Assembly (NCBI GenBank): GCA_002341315.1
Contig: DDNV01000091.1
Coordinates: 14,246-30,283, forward strand
Source: Cellvibrionales bacterium UBA2511
GTDB lineage: Bacteria; Pseudomonadota; Gammaproteobacteria; Pseudomonadales; Porticoccaceae
DNA: 16,038 nt
Direction: 5' to 3'
The notes under the pieces are model-generated. The model was not told the DNA's origin. It did not search any database and was given only the letters and a program-made list of their open reading frames with translations. A program made the position numbers and the translations under genes. Every line of letters starts with the position of its first letter. The stretch's first letter is position 1. This document shows, piece by piece, positions 7,639 to 15,976 of the stretch.

Positions 7639-8130
7639 ATGACCAAAGACCAGATTCGAAGCATGCGCAACGCCATGGGTAACTTTGCCACCGGCATCAC
7701 GGTGATGACCACCGTGGACCCAGAGGGAAACGCCAGGGGCATGACAGCCAACAGCTTCTCCTCCGTATCGCTCGAGCCAGCGCTGGTGTCTTGGTGTGTG
7801 GGCAGTGAATCGCGGTTGTTTGGCCTGTTTCAGGAGCAGGACTATTTCGCTGTCAACATCCTGCACAGCGGCCAGGCCGACCTGTCACAGCTATTTGCCG
7901 GCACCGATGACAACAAATTTGCCAATGTTCGCTGGCACCCGGGGCTGCATGGACTGCCACTGCTGGATGACTGCCTCTGCCACTTCCAGTGCCAAATAGA
8001 GCACCGCTATCCCGGTGGCGATCATGTCATTCTGGTGGGCCGGGTACTCGAATTCAGTAACGCGCCCATGGATCCGCTGATTTTCCACAGCGGTCAGTAT
8101 CGGCAGCTTAAAGATAGCGAAGAGCGCTGA
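7639..8130 (+). CDS. Flavin reductase-like FMN-binding protein
   Basis: The 163-residue protein spans one flavin reductase-like domain: an N-terminal MGNFATGITVMTT strand, the flavin-binding ANSFSSVSLEPALVSWCV segment (about 36-53), the FAVNIL strand, and the C-terminal GDHVILVGRVLEF and FHSGQY elements. Members reduce free FMN or FAD with NAD(P)H, often to feed a monooxygenase, while others simply bind FMN. No monooxygenase gene is present here, so the partner is unknown. The ATG at 7639 has AGAGG about eight bases upstream. It follows amrA on the same strand after 69 bases and may be co-transcribed with the AmmeMemoRadiSam pair. Its stop lies only 6 bp from the convergent prmC stop. Confidence 0.88.
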   Translation: MTKDQIRSMRNAMGNFATGITVMTTVDPEGNARGMTANSFSSVSLEPALVSWCVGSESRLFGLFQEQDYFAVNILHSGQADLSQLFAGTDDNKFANVRWHPGLHGLPLLDDCLCHFQCQIEHRYPGGDHVILVGRVLEFSNAPMDPLIFHSGQYRQLKDSEER

Positions 8131-8136
8131 AACAGG

Positions 8137-8973
8137 TTAGGTATTACGGCCAACGGTGACACGCTCCCGCCCCGCCAGGTCAGAATGGCTCGTCACCGCC
8201 AGAAAACCAGCCTGTTTCATCAACTGACGAACCATCTCACCCTGCTGCCAACCGTGCTCAAGTAGCAACCAGCCCCCGGCGTTCAGATGCTCGCCAGCAT
8301 TCTGGATAATCACCGCCAGGTCACCAAATCCACCGTCGGTGGCCACCAGCGCAGAGACCGGCTCAAAACGAACATCTCCCTGCTGCAGATGCGTGTCGGC
8401 TTCATCTATATAGGGCGGGTTGCTCACCACCAGATCAAAGCGGGAACCCGCAAGAGCTGAAAACCAGTCACTTTGCAGGACCCGAACATTGTCAAAACCC
8501 AGCTCCCGACGATTATGTTCCGCCAACGTCAACGCGTCCGGGCAAGCATCCACTGCCGATATCTGCCAGAGCGGCCGTTCGCTGGCCAGCGCCAGAGCCA
8601 CCGCACCAGTACCCGTGCCCAGGTCTGCCACCAACGCCGCGTGCTCCAGTGGTAATGCGATTGCCAACTCCACCAATAATTCGGTCTCGGGCCGGGGAAT
8701 CAGCGTTGCCTCAGAGACCTTCAAAGACAATGACCAGAACTCCCGCCGGCCGATGAGATAGGCGATTGGCTCACCCTGGAGGCGGCGAGCAAACAACGCA
8801 TTAAACCCGGCAACTTCAGCCGACAGCAATCGATACTCGGGCCAGGTATAAAGGTAGGTTCTCGGCTTGCCGAGCACATGGCAGAGCAACAGCTCAGTGT
8901 CCAGCCGCGGACTGTCACTGCAGCCCGAAAGCTCGCTGCTGCGCGCCAGCAGACTGGCGATGTCGGGCACCAC
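8137..8973 (-). CDS. prmC: Release factor glutamine N5-methyltransferase
   Basis: PrmC uses S-adenosylmethionine to methylate the glutamine of the GGQ loop in release factors 1 and 2, which raises peptide release activity. The 278-residue product has the helical N-terminal substrate domain, TLIPRPETELLVE (90-102), the SAM-binding DLGTGTG (117-123), the acidic D142 at the end of the next strand and the catalytic NPPY (185-188). The start is GTG at 8973, or the adjacent GTG at 8970. It lies four bases after the UGA of prfA, whose product is the enzyme's substrate, so translation is almost certainly coupled. No strong Shine-Dalgarno site precedes it. The stop is TAA. Confidence 0.94.
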   Translation of the reverse strand: MVPDIASLLARSSELSGCSDSPRLDTELLLCHVLGKPRTYLYTWPEYRLLSAEVAGFNALFARRLQGEPIAYLIGRREFWSLSLKVSEATLIPRPETELLVELAIALPLEHAALVADLGTGTGAVALALASERPLWQISAVDACPDALTLAEHNRRELGFDNVRVLQSDWFSALAGSRFDLVVSNPPYIDEADTHLQQGDVRFEPVSALVATDGGFGDLAVIIQNAGEHLNAGGWLLLEHGWQQGEMVRQLMKQAGFLAVTSHSDLAGRERVTVGRNT

Positions 8974-8977
8974 CAGA

Positions 8978-10060
8978 TCAGCCCGAAAGCGCGGCTAACT
9001 GCCCCGCCTGATGTTCATGAATCAACGGCTCTACCACTTCATCCAGGTGACCTTCCAACACCTCCCCCAGTTTATAGAGCGTCAGGTTGATGCGGTGATC
9101 GGTGACCCGACCCTGAGGGAAGTTATAGGTACGGATTCGCTCGGAGCGATCACCGCTTCCCACTTGCAGTCGTCGCTCGTCGGCAATATTTTTTGCGGCC
9201 ACCTCATCCTGCGCACTTTTCAGCCGGGCTGCCAATAATGACATCGCCCTTGCCCGATTCTTGTGCTGGGAGCGCTCATCCTGACACTCAACCACCAGCC
9301 CTGAGGGCAAGTGGGTAATGCGAATGGCAGAGTCGGTTTTATTGACGTGCTGGCCACCGGCACCCGATGCGCGGAACGTATCAATCCGAAGGTCATTTTT
9401 ATTGATATTGACCTCTTCCAACTCATCGGCTTCCGCCATAATGGCCACCGTACAGGCAGAAGTGTGAATCCGGCCCTGGGATTCTGTTTCGGGGACCCGC
9501 TGGACGCGGTGCACACCCGATTCAAACTTCAGTCGGGAATAGGCTCCCTGTCCGACAATACGGCTGATAATCTCCTTATAACCACCGTGTTCACCGTGGC
9601 TTTCACTGATAACCTCCACTTTCCAGCGCCGGCTTTCCGCATACCTGCTGTACATCCGAAACAGGTCACCGGAAAAGATCGCCGCTTCGTCACCCCCTGT
9701 TCCAGCGCGGATCTCAAGAAACACGTTGCGATCATCGTTGGGATCCTTCGGCAACAGTAATGTCTGCAATTCAACCTCAAGGTCGGCAAGCCGGCTTTGG
9801 TTTTCAAGAAGATCCTCTTCCGCCATGGCGCGCATATCCGCATCGGCATCCTTGAGCAATACTCGCGCTTCTTCAATGCTCGTTTGAACCCGATAGTAGT
9901 CGCGATAGCTTTTTACCACCGGCTCCAGCTCTGCATATTCACGGGACAGTTCACGGAAGCGGGTTTGCTGACCGATCACTTCGGGGTCACTCAGCAGTGC
10001 GCCCACTTCTTCATAGCGGTCGGCCAAATGTTGCAGTTTTTCCAGGATGGATTGTTTCAT
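8978..10060 (-). CDS. prfA: Peptide chain release factor 1
   Basis: RF1 recognises UAA and UAG in the ribosomal A site and triggers hydrolysis of peptidyl-tRNA. The 360-residue protein shows the catalytic GGQ at 235-237 within [18 protein letters not shown] and the tripeptide anticodon region as P190-E191-T192, where E. coli has PAT. HRVQRVP and [14 protein letters not shown] are other RF1 hallmarks, and the length equals that of E. coli RF1. The ATG at 10060 is 34 bases after the hemA stop; its Shine-Dalgarno site is poor (a GAG). The gene ends in UGA, a codon read by RF2 and not by RF1. The hemA-prfA-prmC order is widely conserved in gammaproteobacteria. Confidence 0.97.
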   Translation of the reverse strand: MKQSILEKLQHLADRYEEVGALLSDPEVIGQQTRFRELSREYAELEPVVKSYRDYYRVQTSIEEARVLLKDADADMRAMAEEDLLENQSRLADLEVELQTLLLPKDPNDDRNVFLEIRAGTGGDEAAIFSGDLFRMYSRYAESRRWKVEVISESHGEHGGYKEIISRIVGQGAYSRLKFESGVHRVQRVPETESQGRIHTSACTVAIMAEADELEEVNINKNDLRIDTFRASGAGGQHVNKTDSAIRITHLPSGLVVECQDERSQHKNRARAMSLLAARLKSAQDEVAAKNIADERRLQVGSGDRSERIRTYNFPQGRVTDHRINLTLYKLGEVLEGHLDEVVEPLIHEHQAGQLAALSG

Positions 10061-10094
10061 TGAGGCTCATTAATGGAGAGTTATAGACGTCGTC

Positions 10095-11360
10095 TTATTT
10101 AGGTTCGGAATCGGGCTTGTCAAGACCGAACAGGTCGTGGGCCAGACTCAGTTGCTCGGTGCGTCCCGCTTCACCGGCCTGCTTTAATCGCGTGGTCGGT
10201 ACATGCATCAGTTTGTTGGTAATGTTGCGCGCCAGTGTTTTCAACACCTGCTCCGGGGCTTGACCCGTTCGCAACAGCGCGATGGCCTTATCCAGCTCCT
10301 GATCGCGCACCTGCTCTGCGCTGCTGCGGAAAGCACGGATGGTTTCCACCACATCCAGGCCCCGCAGCTGGTTTTGCCAGGCATTCACCCCTTCTTCGAT
10401 AATCTGCTCTGCTTTACTGGCGGCACTCTGGCGAGAGCGAATGTTCTCTTCGATCACTGCCTGCAGGTCGTCGACCGTGTAGAGGTAGACATCCTGAAGC
10501 TTTGCGACCTCCGGCTCAATGTCCCTGGGTACCGCGATATCCACCATGAACATGGGTTTGTGCTTGCGCTGCTTCAGAGCCGACTCCACGGCCCCTTTCC
10601 CCAGAATCGGCAACTGACTGGCCGTGGAGGAAATCACCATATCGGCCCGGGGTAAAAAATCGGGTATTTCCGAAAGTAAAATGGCCTGTGCACCAAACTG
10701 GAGGGCCAGATCCTGCGCTCGACTGAGGGTGCGATTGGCGACCATGATCTCCTTCACCCCCTTTTCCCTGAGATGACGGGCCACCAACTCCACTGTCTCA
10801 CCGGCACCAATCAACATCGCCCGCACCTCGCGGAGATCGGAAAATATCTGCTGGGACAAACTGACCGCAGCGTAGGCGACAGACACGGGATTCTGGCCAA
10901 TAGCCGTTTCTGTGCGAACCCGCTTGGCAATCGCAAAGGCCTGCTGAAACAACAAATTGAGCTGAGTAGAGACTTTGCCGGCTTCTCTGGCCACGGCATA
11001 ACAGGATTTCAGCTGACCGAGGATCTGCGGCTCACCCAACACCATGGAATCGAGACCACAGGCCACTTTCATGATATGCCGGACGGCATCATTGTCCCGG
11101 TACAGATAATGGCAGGGGTATAATTCAGGCAGGGTGATACGGTGATAATCCGCCATCCAGCCCAGGGCCTGCTCGGGCTCATTGCCGATACCGTAAATCT
11201 CTGTCCGGTTACAAGTCGACAGAATCGCGACTTCTTCAATACCGGCGTAATCACACAAGTGCTGTATCGCTTCAGCAGTCTGCTCAGGGGCAAAGGCTAC
11301 CTTCTCCCGGATATCGAGAGATGCGGTGCGGTGGTTGATCCCTAGGGCAAAAATCGTCAT
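10095..11360 (-). CDS. hemA: Glutamyl-tRNA reductase
   Basis: HemA reduces glutamyl-tRNA(Glu) with NADPH to glutamate-1-semialdehyde, the first dedicated step of heme and other tetrapyrrole synthesis by the C5 route. In the 421-residue protein the catalytic cysteine is C50 in STCNRTE (48-54). The substrate-domain segment [17 protein letters not shown], the nucleotide-binding MLIGAGE, and the C-terminal dimerisation helices ending near [12 protein letters not shown] follow in order. The start ATG at 11360 gives the family-standard [14 protein letters not shown] beginning; an in-frame TTG at 11417 would add 19 unconserved residues and was rejected. No strong Shine-Dalgarno site is visible. It leads the hemA-prfA-prmC cluster and is divergent from the TPR lipoprotein gene. 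Confidence 0.96.
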   Translation of the reverse strand: MTIFALGINHRTASLDIREKVAFAPEQTAEAIQHLCDYAGIEEVAILSTCNRTEIYGIGNEPEQALGWMADYHRITLPELYPCHYLYRDNDAVRHIMKVACGLDSMVLGEPQILGQLKSCYAVAREAGKVSTQLNLLFQQAFAIAKRVRTETAIGQNPVSVAYAAVSLSQQIFSDLREVRAMLIGAGETVELVARHLREKGVKEIMVANRTLSRAQDLALQFGAQAILLSEIPDFLPRADMVISSTASQLPILGKGAVESALKQRKHKPMFMVDIAVPRDIEPEVAKLQDVYLYTVDDLQAVIEENIRSRQSAASKAEQIIEEGVNAWQNQLRGLDVVETIRAFRSSAEQVRDQELDKAIALLRTGQAPEQVLKTLARNITNKLMHVPTTRLKQAGEAGRTEQLSLAHDLFGLDKPDSEPK

Positions 11361-11572
11361 TACAACAGTGCTTGGCAGTAGATCGGCAATTGTCCGGTTC
11401 TGGCTAGGCAAAGACAAGCGGTATCGAATTTAAGCCGGACTGCAATATTCCCCTTTCGTTATTGTCTGAGTTATTGGATACAATGTTGCCATCGCGGGTT
11501 GCGGCTCAAATGAAATCACAGCCGTACTTTTCTCATCATAATCGACAGAGCACCAGGCTGAAGCCAGCCCCT
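11361..11572. other. Divergent intergenic region between hemA and the TPR lipoprotein gene
   Basis: These 212 bases must hold promoters for two divergent clusters. On the plus strand TACAAT (11479-11484) and CATAAT (11537-11542) are each five of six matches to a -10 element, but neither has a convincing -35 at 16-18 bases. No clear hemA promoter was found on the minus strand. No stable hairpin or repeat stands out. Confidence 0.3.
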
Positions 11573-13336
11573 ATGAAAACACCCGACCACCTATTACTGA
11601 CCCTGCTATTGGCTTTCCAGGTACTGACGGGCTGTGCCCACCAGGTGTCTGAACAAACCAATCTCCAGACCTCAGCACCGAAGCAACCACCCACAGAGAC
11701 AGCACCAGGCCACGTGGCCGTTGAGGCAAAAGCCGCTCTGCCGCCCCGGCCATTTCCCACCGATACTTTTTACGACCTGTTGGTAGGAGAGCTGGCAGGC
11801 ATGCGCAATCATCTGGATATTGCACGGGAAAAGTATCTGAAGCAGGCCCGAATCACCCGTGACCCCGGTGTTGTCGCCAGAGCGACCAGTGTCGCCGCCT
11901 ACGCCGAGGATCGTGAAGCACTACTGGAAATGGCACTGTTATGGAGCGATATTGAACCGCAAAATCTCGATGCCCGCAGTCTGGCAGCCCTCTCGCTTGC
12001 ACGTAGCGGACGACTCAGCGAGGCCATGACACATGCCGTTTTTTCAATGGGTAAGGGTGATGATGAACCGGTCATGTCCATTGCCGTCGCCGCCAGTGGC
12101 CTAAGCCCTGAACAGCGAGCGCCGTTGCTGACCGAATATTCGAGCCTCCGGGAGCAATTCCCCGACAACCAAACACTCCTGCTCGCCAGCGCCATGCTGT
12201 TCAGTCAGCAAGAGGATTTGCAACAGGCATTGAATACCATTGATCGACTGCTGGAACTGGCACCTGAACAAGAAAATGCGCTCATGTTCAAGGCACAACT
12301 GCTCCACCAGCTGGATCGCAAAAAAGAGGCCATAGCCTTTCTCGCAGACAGCCTGAAAACCCTGCCCGACAGCATGAAACTGCGCCTCCAATACGCCAGG
12401 CTGCTTTCGGAGGACAACCTGGAAGGGGCCCATGCCCAACTGCGCCTGCTGGCTGACAAACACCCCCGCGATACCGAACTGCTCTTCACTCTGGCAATGG
12501 TGAGTCGGGGCCTGGATAAAACTGACGAAGCACGCCAGTTGCTTACCGATCTGGCCCGTCATCCGGGAACTGCTGCAGCTGCCCATTTCGAGCTCGGAAA
12601 AATGGCAGAAGAGGCAGAAAATATGGATTCGGTACTGTTCCATTATGCCCAGGTACGCAGTGGCCAACAGCTCCTCCCCGCAGCAGTCCGGCTCAGCCAG
12701 TTCATGGCAGGGCATGACGAGCTGAACAATGCCCGGCTCTACCTGCACGAATTGCGACTGAACCATCCCCGGCACTCGGCTCCCCTGTTTCAGATTGAAG
12801 CCGAACTGCTTGCCGATCACGGCTCGCTCGATGAAGCCCGCAGCCTGATGAACGAAGCCGTTAACGAACACCCTGACAATAACGCACTGCTCTACACCCG
12901 CTCCATGCTGAGCGAACAGCAAGATGACTTCGCCAGCTCGGAAAAGGATCTCCGGACCATTCTTGCCAGGGATGCGAATAATGCCACGGCGCTGAATGCA
13001 CTCGGCTATACACTGACGGTGAACACTGATCGCTACGAGGAAGCCTATCAGCTGATCACCCGCGCTCTGGAATTAAACCCGGGGGATCCGGCCACCACCG
13101 ACCTTCTCGGCTGGGTGCTCTACCAGATGGGCAATCACCAAGAGGCCATCGTGCATCTTCGCGAAGCGCTGAAAAAATTGCCGGACCCCGAAATTGCCGC
13201 GCATCTGGGCGAAGTTCTATGGGTCTCAGGTGACCGGGATGAGGCCCACGCTGTCTGGCAGACAATCCTCGACAAAGACCCGGATAATGCGACCGTCCTC
13301 GAAACCATGGAACGCTTGAAGGAAAACCAGAGATAG
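11573..13336 (+). CDS. TPR-repeat outer-membrane lipoprotein, LbcA-like
   Basis: The 587-residue product starts with a lipoprotein signal peptide: hydrophobic LLLTLLLAFQVL, then the lipobox LTGC with the acylated cysteine at C21 followed by Ala, which favours sorting to the outer membrane. A Pro/Thr-rich linker follows, then tetratricopeptide helices to the end; the clearest three repeats cover about 476-578. TPR proteins bind partner proteins. By architecture and position (between hemA and lolB) it matches P. aeruginosa PA4667/LbcA, the lipoprotein partner of the periplasmic protease CtpA that degrades cell-wall hydrolases; orthology is inferred. The frame is open from 11462, but only the ATG at 11573 gives a signal peptide. 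Four bases separate it from lolB. Confidence 0.9.
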   Translation: MKTPDHLLLTLLLAFQVLTGCAHQVSEQTNLQTSAPKQPPTETAPGHVAVEAKAALPPRPFPTDTFYDLLVGELAGMRNHLDIAREKYLKQARITRDPGVVARATSVAAYAEDREALLEMALLWSDIEPQNLDARSLAALSLARSGRLSEAMTHAVFSMGKGDDEPVMSIAVAASGLSPEQRAPLLTEYSSLREQFPDNQTLLLASAMLFSQQEDLQQALNTIDRLLELAPEQENALMFKAQLLHQLDRKKEAIAFLADSLKTLPDSMKLRLQYARLLSEDNLEGAHAQLRLLADKHPRDTELLFTLAMVSRGLDKTDEARQLLTDLARHPGTAAAAHFELGKMAEEAENMDSVLFHYAQVRSGQQLLPAAVRLSQFMAGHDELNNARLYLHELRLNHPRHSAPLFQIEAELLADHGSLDEARSLMNEAVNEHPDNNALLYTRSMLSEQQDDFASSEKDLRTILARDANNATALNALGYTLTVNTDRYEEAYQLITRALELNPGDPATTDLLGWVLYQMGNHQEAIVHLREALKKLPDPEIAAHLGEVLWVSGDRDEAHAVWQTILDKDPDNATVLETMERLKENQR

Positions 13337-13340
13337 CCTC

Positions 13341-13940
13341 ATGCGACTGCTCCTCCCGTGGTTGATCCTGTTTCTTGGCGCCTGTGCGTGGCAAAACCCG
13401 CAGCCGCCAGTCTCAATTGCAAACTGGCAGAAACACACAGAGCACTTGCAACAACTTGATCTCTGGCTGCTTGAGGGCAAACTCGGTTACAGGGACAGTC
13501 GCGATGGCGGCAGCGCCTGGGTCAACTGGCGTCAATCCGGGACTGCCTTCGATGTGCAACTACACGGGCCTTTTGGCAGCGGTGCAACACGCATTCTCGG
13601 TGACGACAATCACGCGGAGCTGCAACAGTCGGGGGAAGACACACTGACGGCCAAATCTCCTGCAGCGCTGACGGAACAACTTTTCGGCTGGCAGTGGCCG
13701 GTAGACCAACTGCAATTCTGGGTTCGTGGAATACCTTCACCCCATGAGCCCACAGTGCTCAGAACCCACAATGCAGAGGGCACCCTGGCGGCACTGCAGC
13801 AATCCAACTGGCAGCTGGAATTTACCGATTACGAACAGGTTGGCCAGTGGGTGCTACCCAGCCGAATCAAGGGCAATAGCGGGGAGTTCAGCTTCACTCT
13901 GATCGTCAAGCGTTGGCATCCCGGGGATACTGTGCCGTGA
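13341..13940 (+). CDS. lolB: Outer-membrane lipoprotein insertion protein LolB
   Basis: LolB receives lipoproteins from the periplasmic carrier LolA and inserts them into the inner leaflet of the outer membrane. The 199-residue product has a short lipoprotein signal ending LGAC, with acylated C15 followed by Ala. Its body fits the family's half-open beta-barrel: [14 protein letters not shown], the [23 protein letters not shown] strands and the [21 protein letters not shown] segment. Length is close to E. coli LolB (about 207 with signal). It starts 4 bases after the TPR gene and its stop overlaps the ispE GTG start, so all three are probably translated from one message. The preceding TPR lipoprotein is a likely client. 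Confidence 0.95.
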   Translation: MRLLLPWLILFLGACAWQNPQPPVSIANWQKHTEHLQQLDLWLLEGKLGYRDSRDGGSAWVNWRQSGTAFDVQLHGPFGSGATRILGDDNHAELQQSGEDTLTAKSPAALTEQLFGWQWPVDQLQFWVRGIPSPHEPTVLRTHNAEGTLAALQQSNWQLEFTDYEQVGQWVLPSRIKGNSGEFSFTLIVKRWHPGDTVP

Positions 13941-14779
13941 GGCTATCACTACCCGCTCCAGCCAAGCTGAACCTGTTTCTTCATATTACCGGTCGTCGTG
14001 AGGACGGTTACCATAACCTGCAAACCCTGTTTCAACTGCTCGATTACAGCGACCTGCTGGATTTTGAGCGTACCGACACTGGCAAAATTTGCCTCACCGA
14101 TGAACAGACCGGCGTCCCCGTCACAGAAAATCTGATTTTTCGGGCGGCGCGTTGCCTACAGGAAGATACTGGCTGCGGGCTAGGGGCCAACATCCACCTG
14201 CACAAGCGACTGCCAATGGGCGGTGGACTCGGCGGCGGCAGCAGCAATGCCGCCACCACCCTGGTGGGGCTCAACGCCCTGTGGGAGACGGCTTTATCAA
14301 AACAGCAGCTGATGGCCATCGGAGAAAAACTGGGTGCGGACATTCCCCTGTTTATTTTTGGCCAAAGCGCCTGGGCCGAGGGCATTGGCGAGCAACTCAC
14401 GGCCATCGAATTACCACCCGCCTGGTACCTGATTGTCGTACCGGATGCCCATGTTTCAACAGGAAAAATATTCGCCCATCAGGGTTTGACAAGGAACACG
14501 CATCCGATCAAAATACGCGCCTTTCTCGAGCGGGGTGGTAGCAACGATTGCCAGGCAGTAGTGGAATCGCTCTACCCCCAGGTAAAAGAGGCGCGCTTAT
14601 GGCTGGCTCAATTTACTGAAGCCCGATTGACGGGAACTGGCGCCTGCTTGTTCGGCTGCTTTGATTCAGATATCGCTGCAAGGTCAGTACTGGAACAACT
14701 GCCACACCAATGGCAGGGCTTTGTTGCTAAAGGGGTCAACCAATCCCCGTTATATCAGCAGCTACCGTCTAAATACTAA
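13937..14779 (+). CDS. ispE: 4-diphosphocytidyl-2-C-methyl-D-erythritol kinase
   Basis: IspE phosphorylates CDP-methylerythritol with ATP, a middle step of the methylerythritol phosphate route to isoprenoids. This GHMP kinase has 280 residues, close to E. coli IspE (283). K10 in [22 protein letters not shown], the ATP-binding Gly-rich [14 protein letters not shown] (93-106) and D135 in GADIPLF correspond to the known active-site elements. The frame is open from a TTG at 13913, but the GTG at 13937 is chosen because it gives the conserved N-terminus, overlaps the lolB stop as GTGA, and has GGGGA nine bases upstream. Its TAA is only three bases before the mature 5' end of tRNA-Gln. Confidence 0.96.
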   Translation: MRLSLPAPAKLNLFLHITGRREDGYHNLQTLFQLLDYSDLLDFERTDTGKICLTDEQTGVPVTENLIFRAARCLQEDTGCGLGANIHLHKRLPMGGGLGGGSSNAATTLVGLNALWETALSKQQLMAIGEKLGADIPLFIFGQSAWAEGIGEQLTAIELPPAWYLIVVPDAHVSTGKIFAHQGLTRNTHPIKIRAFLERGGSNDCQAVVESLYPQVKEARLWLAQFTEARLTGTGACLFGCFDSDIAARSVLEQLPHQWQGFVAKGVNQSPLYQQLPSKY

Positions 14780-14782
14780 TAT

Positions 14783-14858
14783 TGGGGTGTCGCCAAGTGG
14801 CTAAGGCAACGGGTTTTGATCCCGTCATTCGGAGGTTCGAGTCCTCCCACCCCAGCCA
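14783..14858 (+). tRNA. tRNA-Gln (anticodon UUG)
   Basis: A complete 76-nt cloverleaf is visible. The acceptor stem TGGGGTG/CACCCCA pairs fully. The D stem is GCC/GGC. The anticodon stem ACGGG/CCCGT encloses loop TTTTGAT with anticodon TTG at 14816-14818. The T stem GGAGG/CCTCC encloses TTCGAGT. The discriminator base is G and the terminal CCA is encoded. It reads CAA and CAG. The sequence closely resembles E. coli tRNA-Gln. It lies inside the ispE-prs gap with no terminator on either side, so it is probably excised from a longer transcript. Confidence 0.98.
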
Positions 14859-14874
14859 TTATTTCTCTGGATTC

Positions 14875-14890
14875 CTCTGGGCCGCCGGAG
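14875..14890 (+). other. Small stem-loop between tRNA-Gln and prs
   Basis: CTCTGG (14875-14880) can pair with CCGGAG (14885-14890) around a GCCG loop, with one G-U pair in RNA. It lacks a following T-run, so it is not a rho-independent terminator. It may shape the 5' end of the processed prs message or mark a processing site; it could also be chance. Confidence 0.3.
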
Positions 14891-14918
14891 ACATTTCGAA
14901 ACTGATCAGGAAAAAGCC

Positions 14919-15860
14919 GTGCCTAACTTGATGGTTTTCTCCGGGAATGCCAACCCGGAGCTGACAAACGAAATTACCCGTCACCTCGGCCTGAATATGG
15001 GCAAGGCTCTGGTTTCACAGTTCTCCGACGGGGAGATCAATATCGAGATCAGGGATAACGTGCGTGGCCGCGATGTGTTCGTTGTCCAGCCCACCTGCGC
15101 TCCCACCCATAAAAATCTCATGGAGCTGGTACTCATCATTGACGCACTGCGACGTGCCTCAGCCACCCGCATCACAGCCGTAGTGCCCTACTTTGGCTAC
15201 GCACGACAAGACCGCCGGGTTCGCTCTATCCGGGTGCCGATCAGCGCCAAGGTAGTAGCAGACATGCTGACCAATGCTGGGGTTGACCGGGTAATGACCG
15301 TGGATCTCCACGCCGAACAGATCCAGGGATTTTTTGATTGCGCGGTGGACAACGTCTACGGCTTGCCCGTACTGCTCACCGACGTAGAAAGACAGAATTA
15401 CGAAAACCTGACCGTAGTTTCACCGGATATTGGTGGTGTGGTTCGAGCCAGAGCAATGGCAAAACAGCTCAACACCGATCTGGCCATCATTGACAAGCGC
15501 CGCCCGGAAGCCAATCAGGCTCAGGTAATGAATATTATCGGTGAAGTCGAAGGCCGCACCTGCCTGCTGATCGACGATATCGTTGATACCGCAGGCACAC
15601 TTTGTAAGGCGGCCGATGCGCTCAAGGAGCAGGGTGCAAAAAAAGTGATTGCCTACTGCACTCATCCAGTGTTGTCGGGCAAAGCCATCGAAAATATTGA
15701 AAACTCTGCGCTGGATACCCTGGTGGTCACCAACAGCATTCCTCTGACTGAGGCAGCAAGAAACTGTGTGAAGATACGATCGCTGAGCCTTGGACAAATG
15801 CTGGCAGAAGCCATGCGTCGGGTCAGCAACGAAGAATCCATCAGTGCCATGTTCGACTGA
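14919..15860 (+). CDS. prs: Ribose-phosphate pyrophosphokinase
   Basis: Prs transfers pyrophosphate from ATP to ribose 5-phosphate, giving PRPP for purine, pyrimidine, histidine, tryptophan and NAD synthesis. The 313-residue protein has the flexible catalytic loop [18 protein letters not shown] (94-111), H131 in [11 protein letters not shown], and the PRPP-binding loop DDIVDTAGT (219-227). Length matches E. coli Prs (315). The start is GTG at 14919 with an AGGA seven bases upstream. The gene is 60 bases after tRNA-Gln and no separate promoter is evident, so it probably depends on readthrough from lolB-ispE-tRNA or a promoter inside them. The IspE kinase upstream belongs to a separate pathway; the conserved neighbourhood is the only link. 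Confidence 0.97.
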   Translation: MPNLMVFSGNANPELTNEITRHLGLNMGKALVSQFSDGEINIEIRDNVRGRDVFVVQPTCAPTHKNLMELVLIIDALRRASATRITAVVPYFGYARQDRRVRSIRVPISAKVVADMLTNAGVDRVMTVDLHAEQIQGFFDCAVDNVYGLPVLLTDVERQNYENLTVVSPDIGGVVRARAMAKQLNTDLAIIDKRRPEANQAQVMNIIGEVEGRTCLLIDDIVDTAGTLCKAADALKEQGAKKVIAYCTHPVLSGKAIENIENSALDTLVVTNSIPLTEAARNCVKIRSLSLGQMLAEAMRRVSNEESISAMFD

Positions 15861-15872
15861 CAGGCACCGGAC

Positions 15873-15896
15873 AAAAAACCGCCCCTTCGGGCTTTT
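15873..15896 (+). terminator. Probable intrinsic terminator after prs
   Basis: GCCC (15881-15884) pairs with GGGC (15889-15892) around a CTTC loop and is followed by TTTTT. The A-run at 15873-15878 can extend the stem across a CC bulge. It starts 13 bases after the prs stop. The GC stem is short, so termination may be partial, allowing some readthrough into rplY. Confidence 0.6.
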
Positions 15897-15963
15897 TAAC
15901 TCCCGCAAGGGAATTTCAATACCCCCGCCTCGATTCTGGTCGCGGATCAGCAGGGGTAACAAC

Positions 15964-15968
15964 AGGAG
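15964..15968 (+). promoter_or_regulatory. Ribosome binding site of rplY
   Basis: A perfect AGGAG lies eight bases before the ATG at 15977. It is the strongest Shine-Dalgarno site in the window, as expected for a highly expressed ribosomal protein gene, and it fixes the start of the truncated frame. Confidence 0.8.
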
Positions 15969-15976
15969 TCAAGGCA

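Noticed and set aside
7576..7866. Minus-strand open frame opposite the flavin reductase-like gene
   Set aside because: Shadow of a clearly recognised domain on the plus strand.
10084..10098. Short AGACG/CGTCT inverted repeat between hemA and prfA
   Set aside because: Five-base stem with no T-run; too weak to be a terminator, and the two genes are likely co-transcribed.
11361..11417. Upstream TTG start for hemA
   Set aside because: Adds 19 residues before the conserved [13 protein letters not shown] beginning; the ATG at 11360 gives the family-standard length.
11462..11572. N-terminal extension of the TPR lipoprotein
   Set aside because: It would bury the lipoprotein signal peptide that starts at the ATG at 11573.
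12101..12922. Long minus-strand open frame (273 codons) opposite the TPR lipoprotein gene
   Set aside because: It is antisense to a well-supported repeat protein gene, is Cys/Gln-rich and resembles no family I know. It is a by-product of the codon bias of the real gene.
15420..15962. Minus-strand open frame opposite the 3' half of prs
   Set aside because: Antisense to a highly conserved gene and crossing its terminator; no start signals or known domain.
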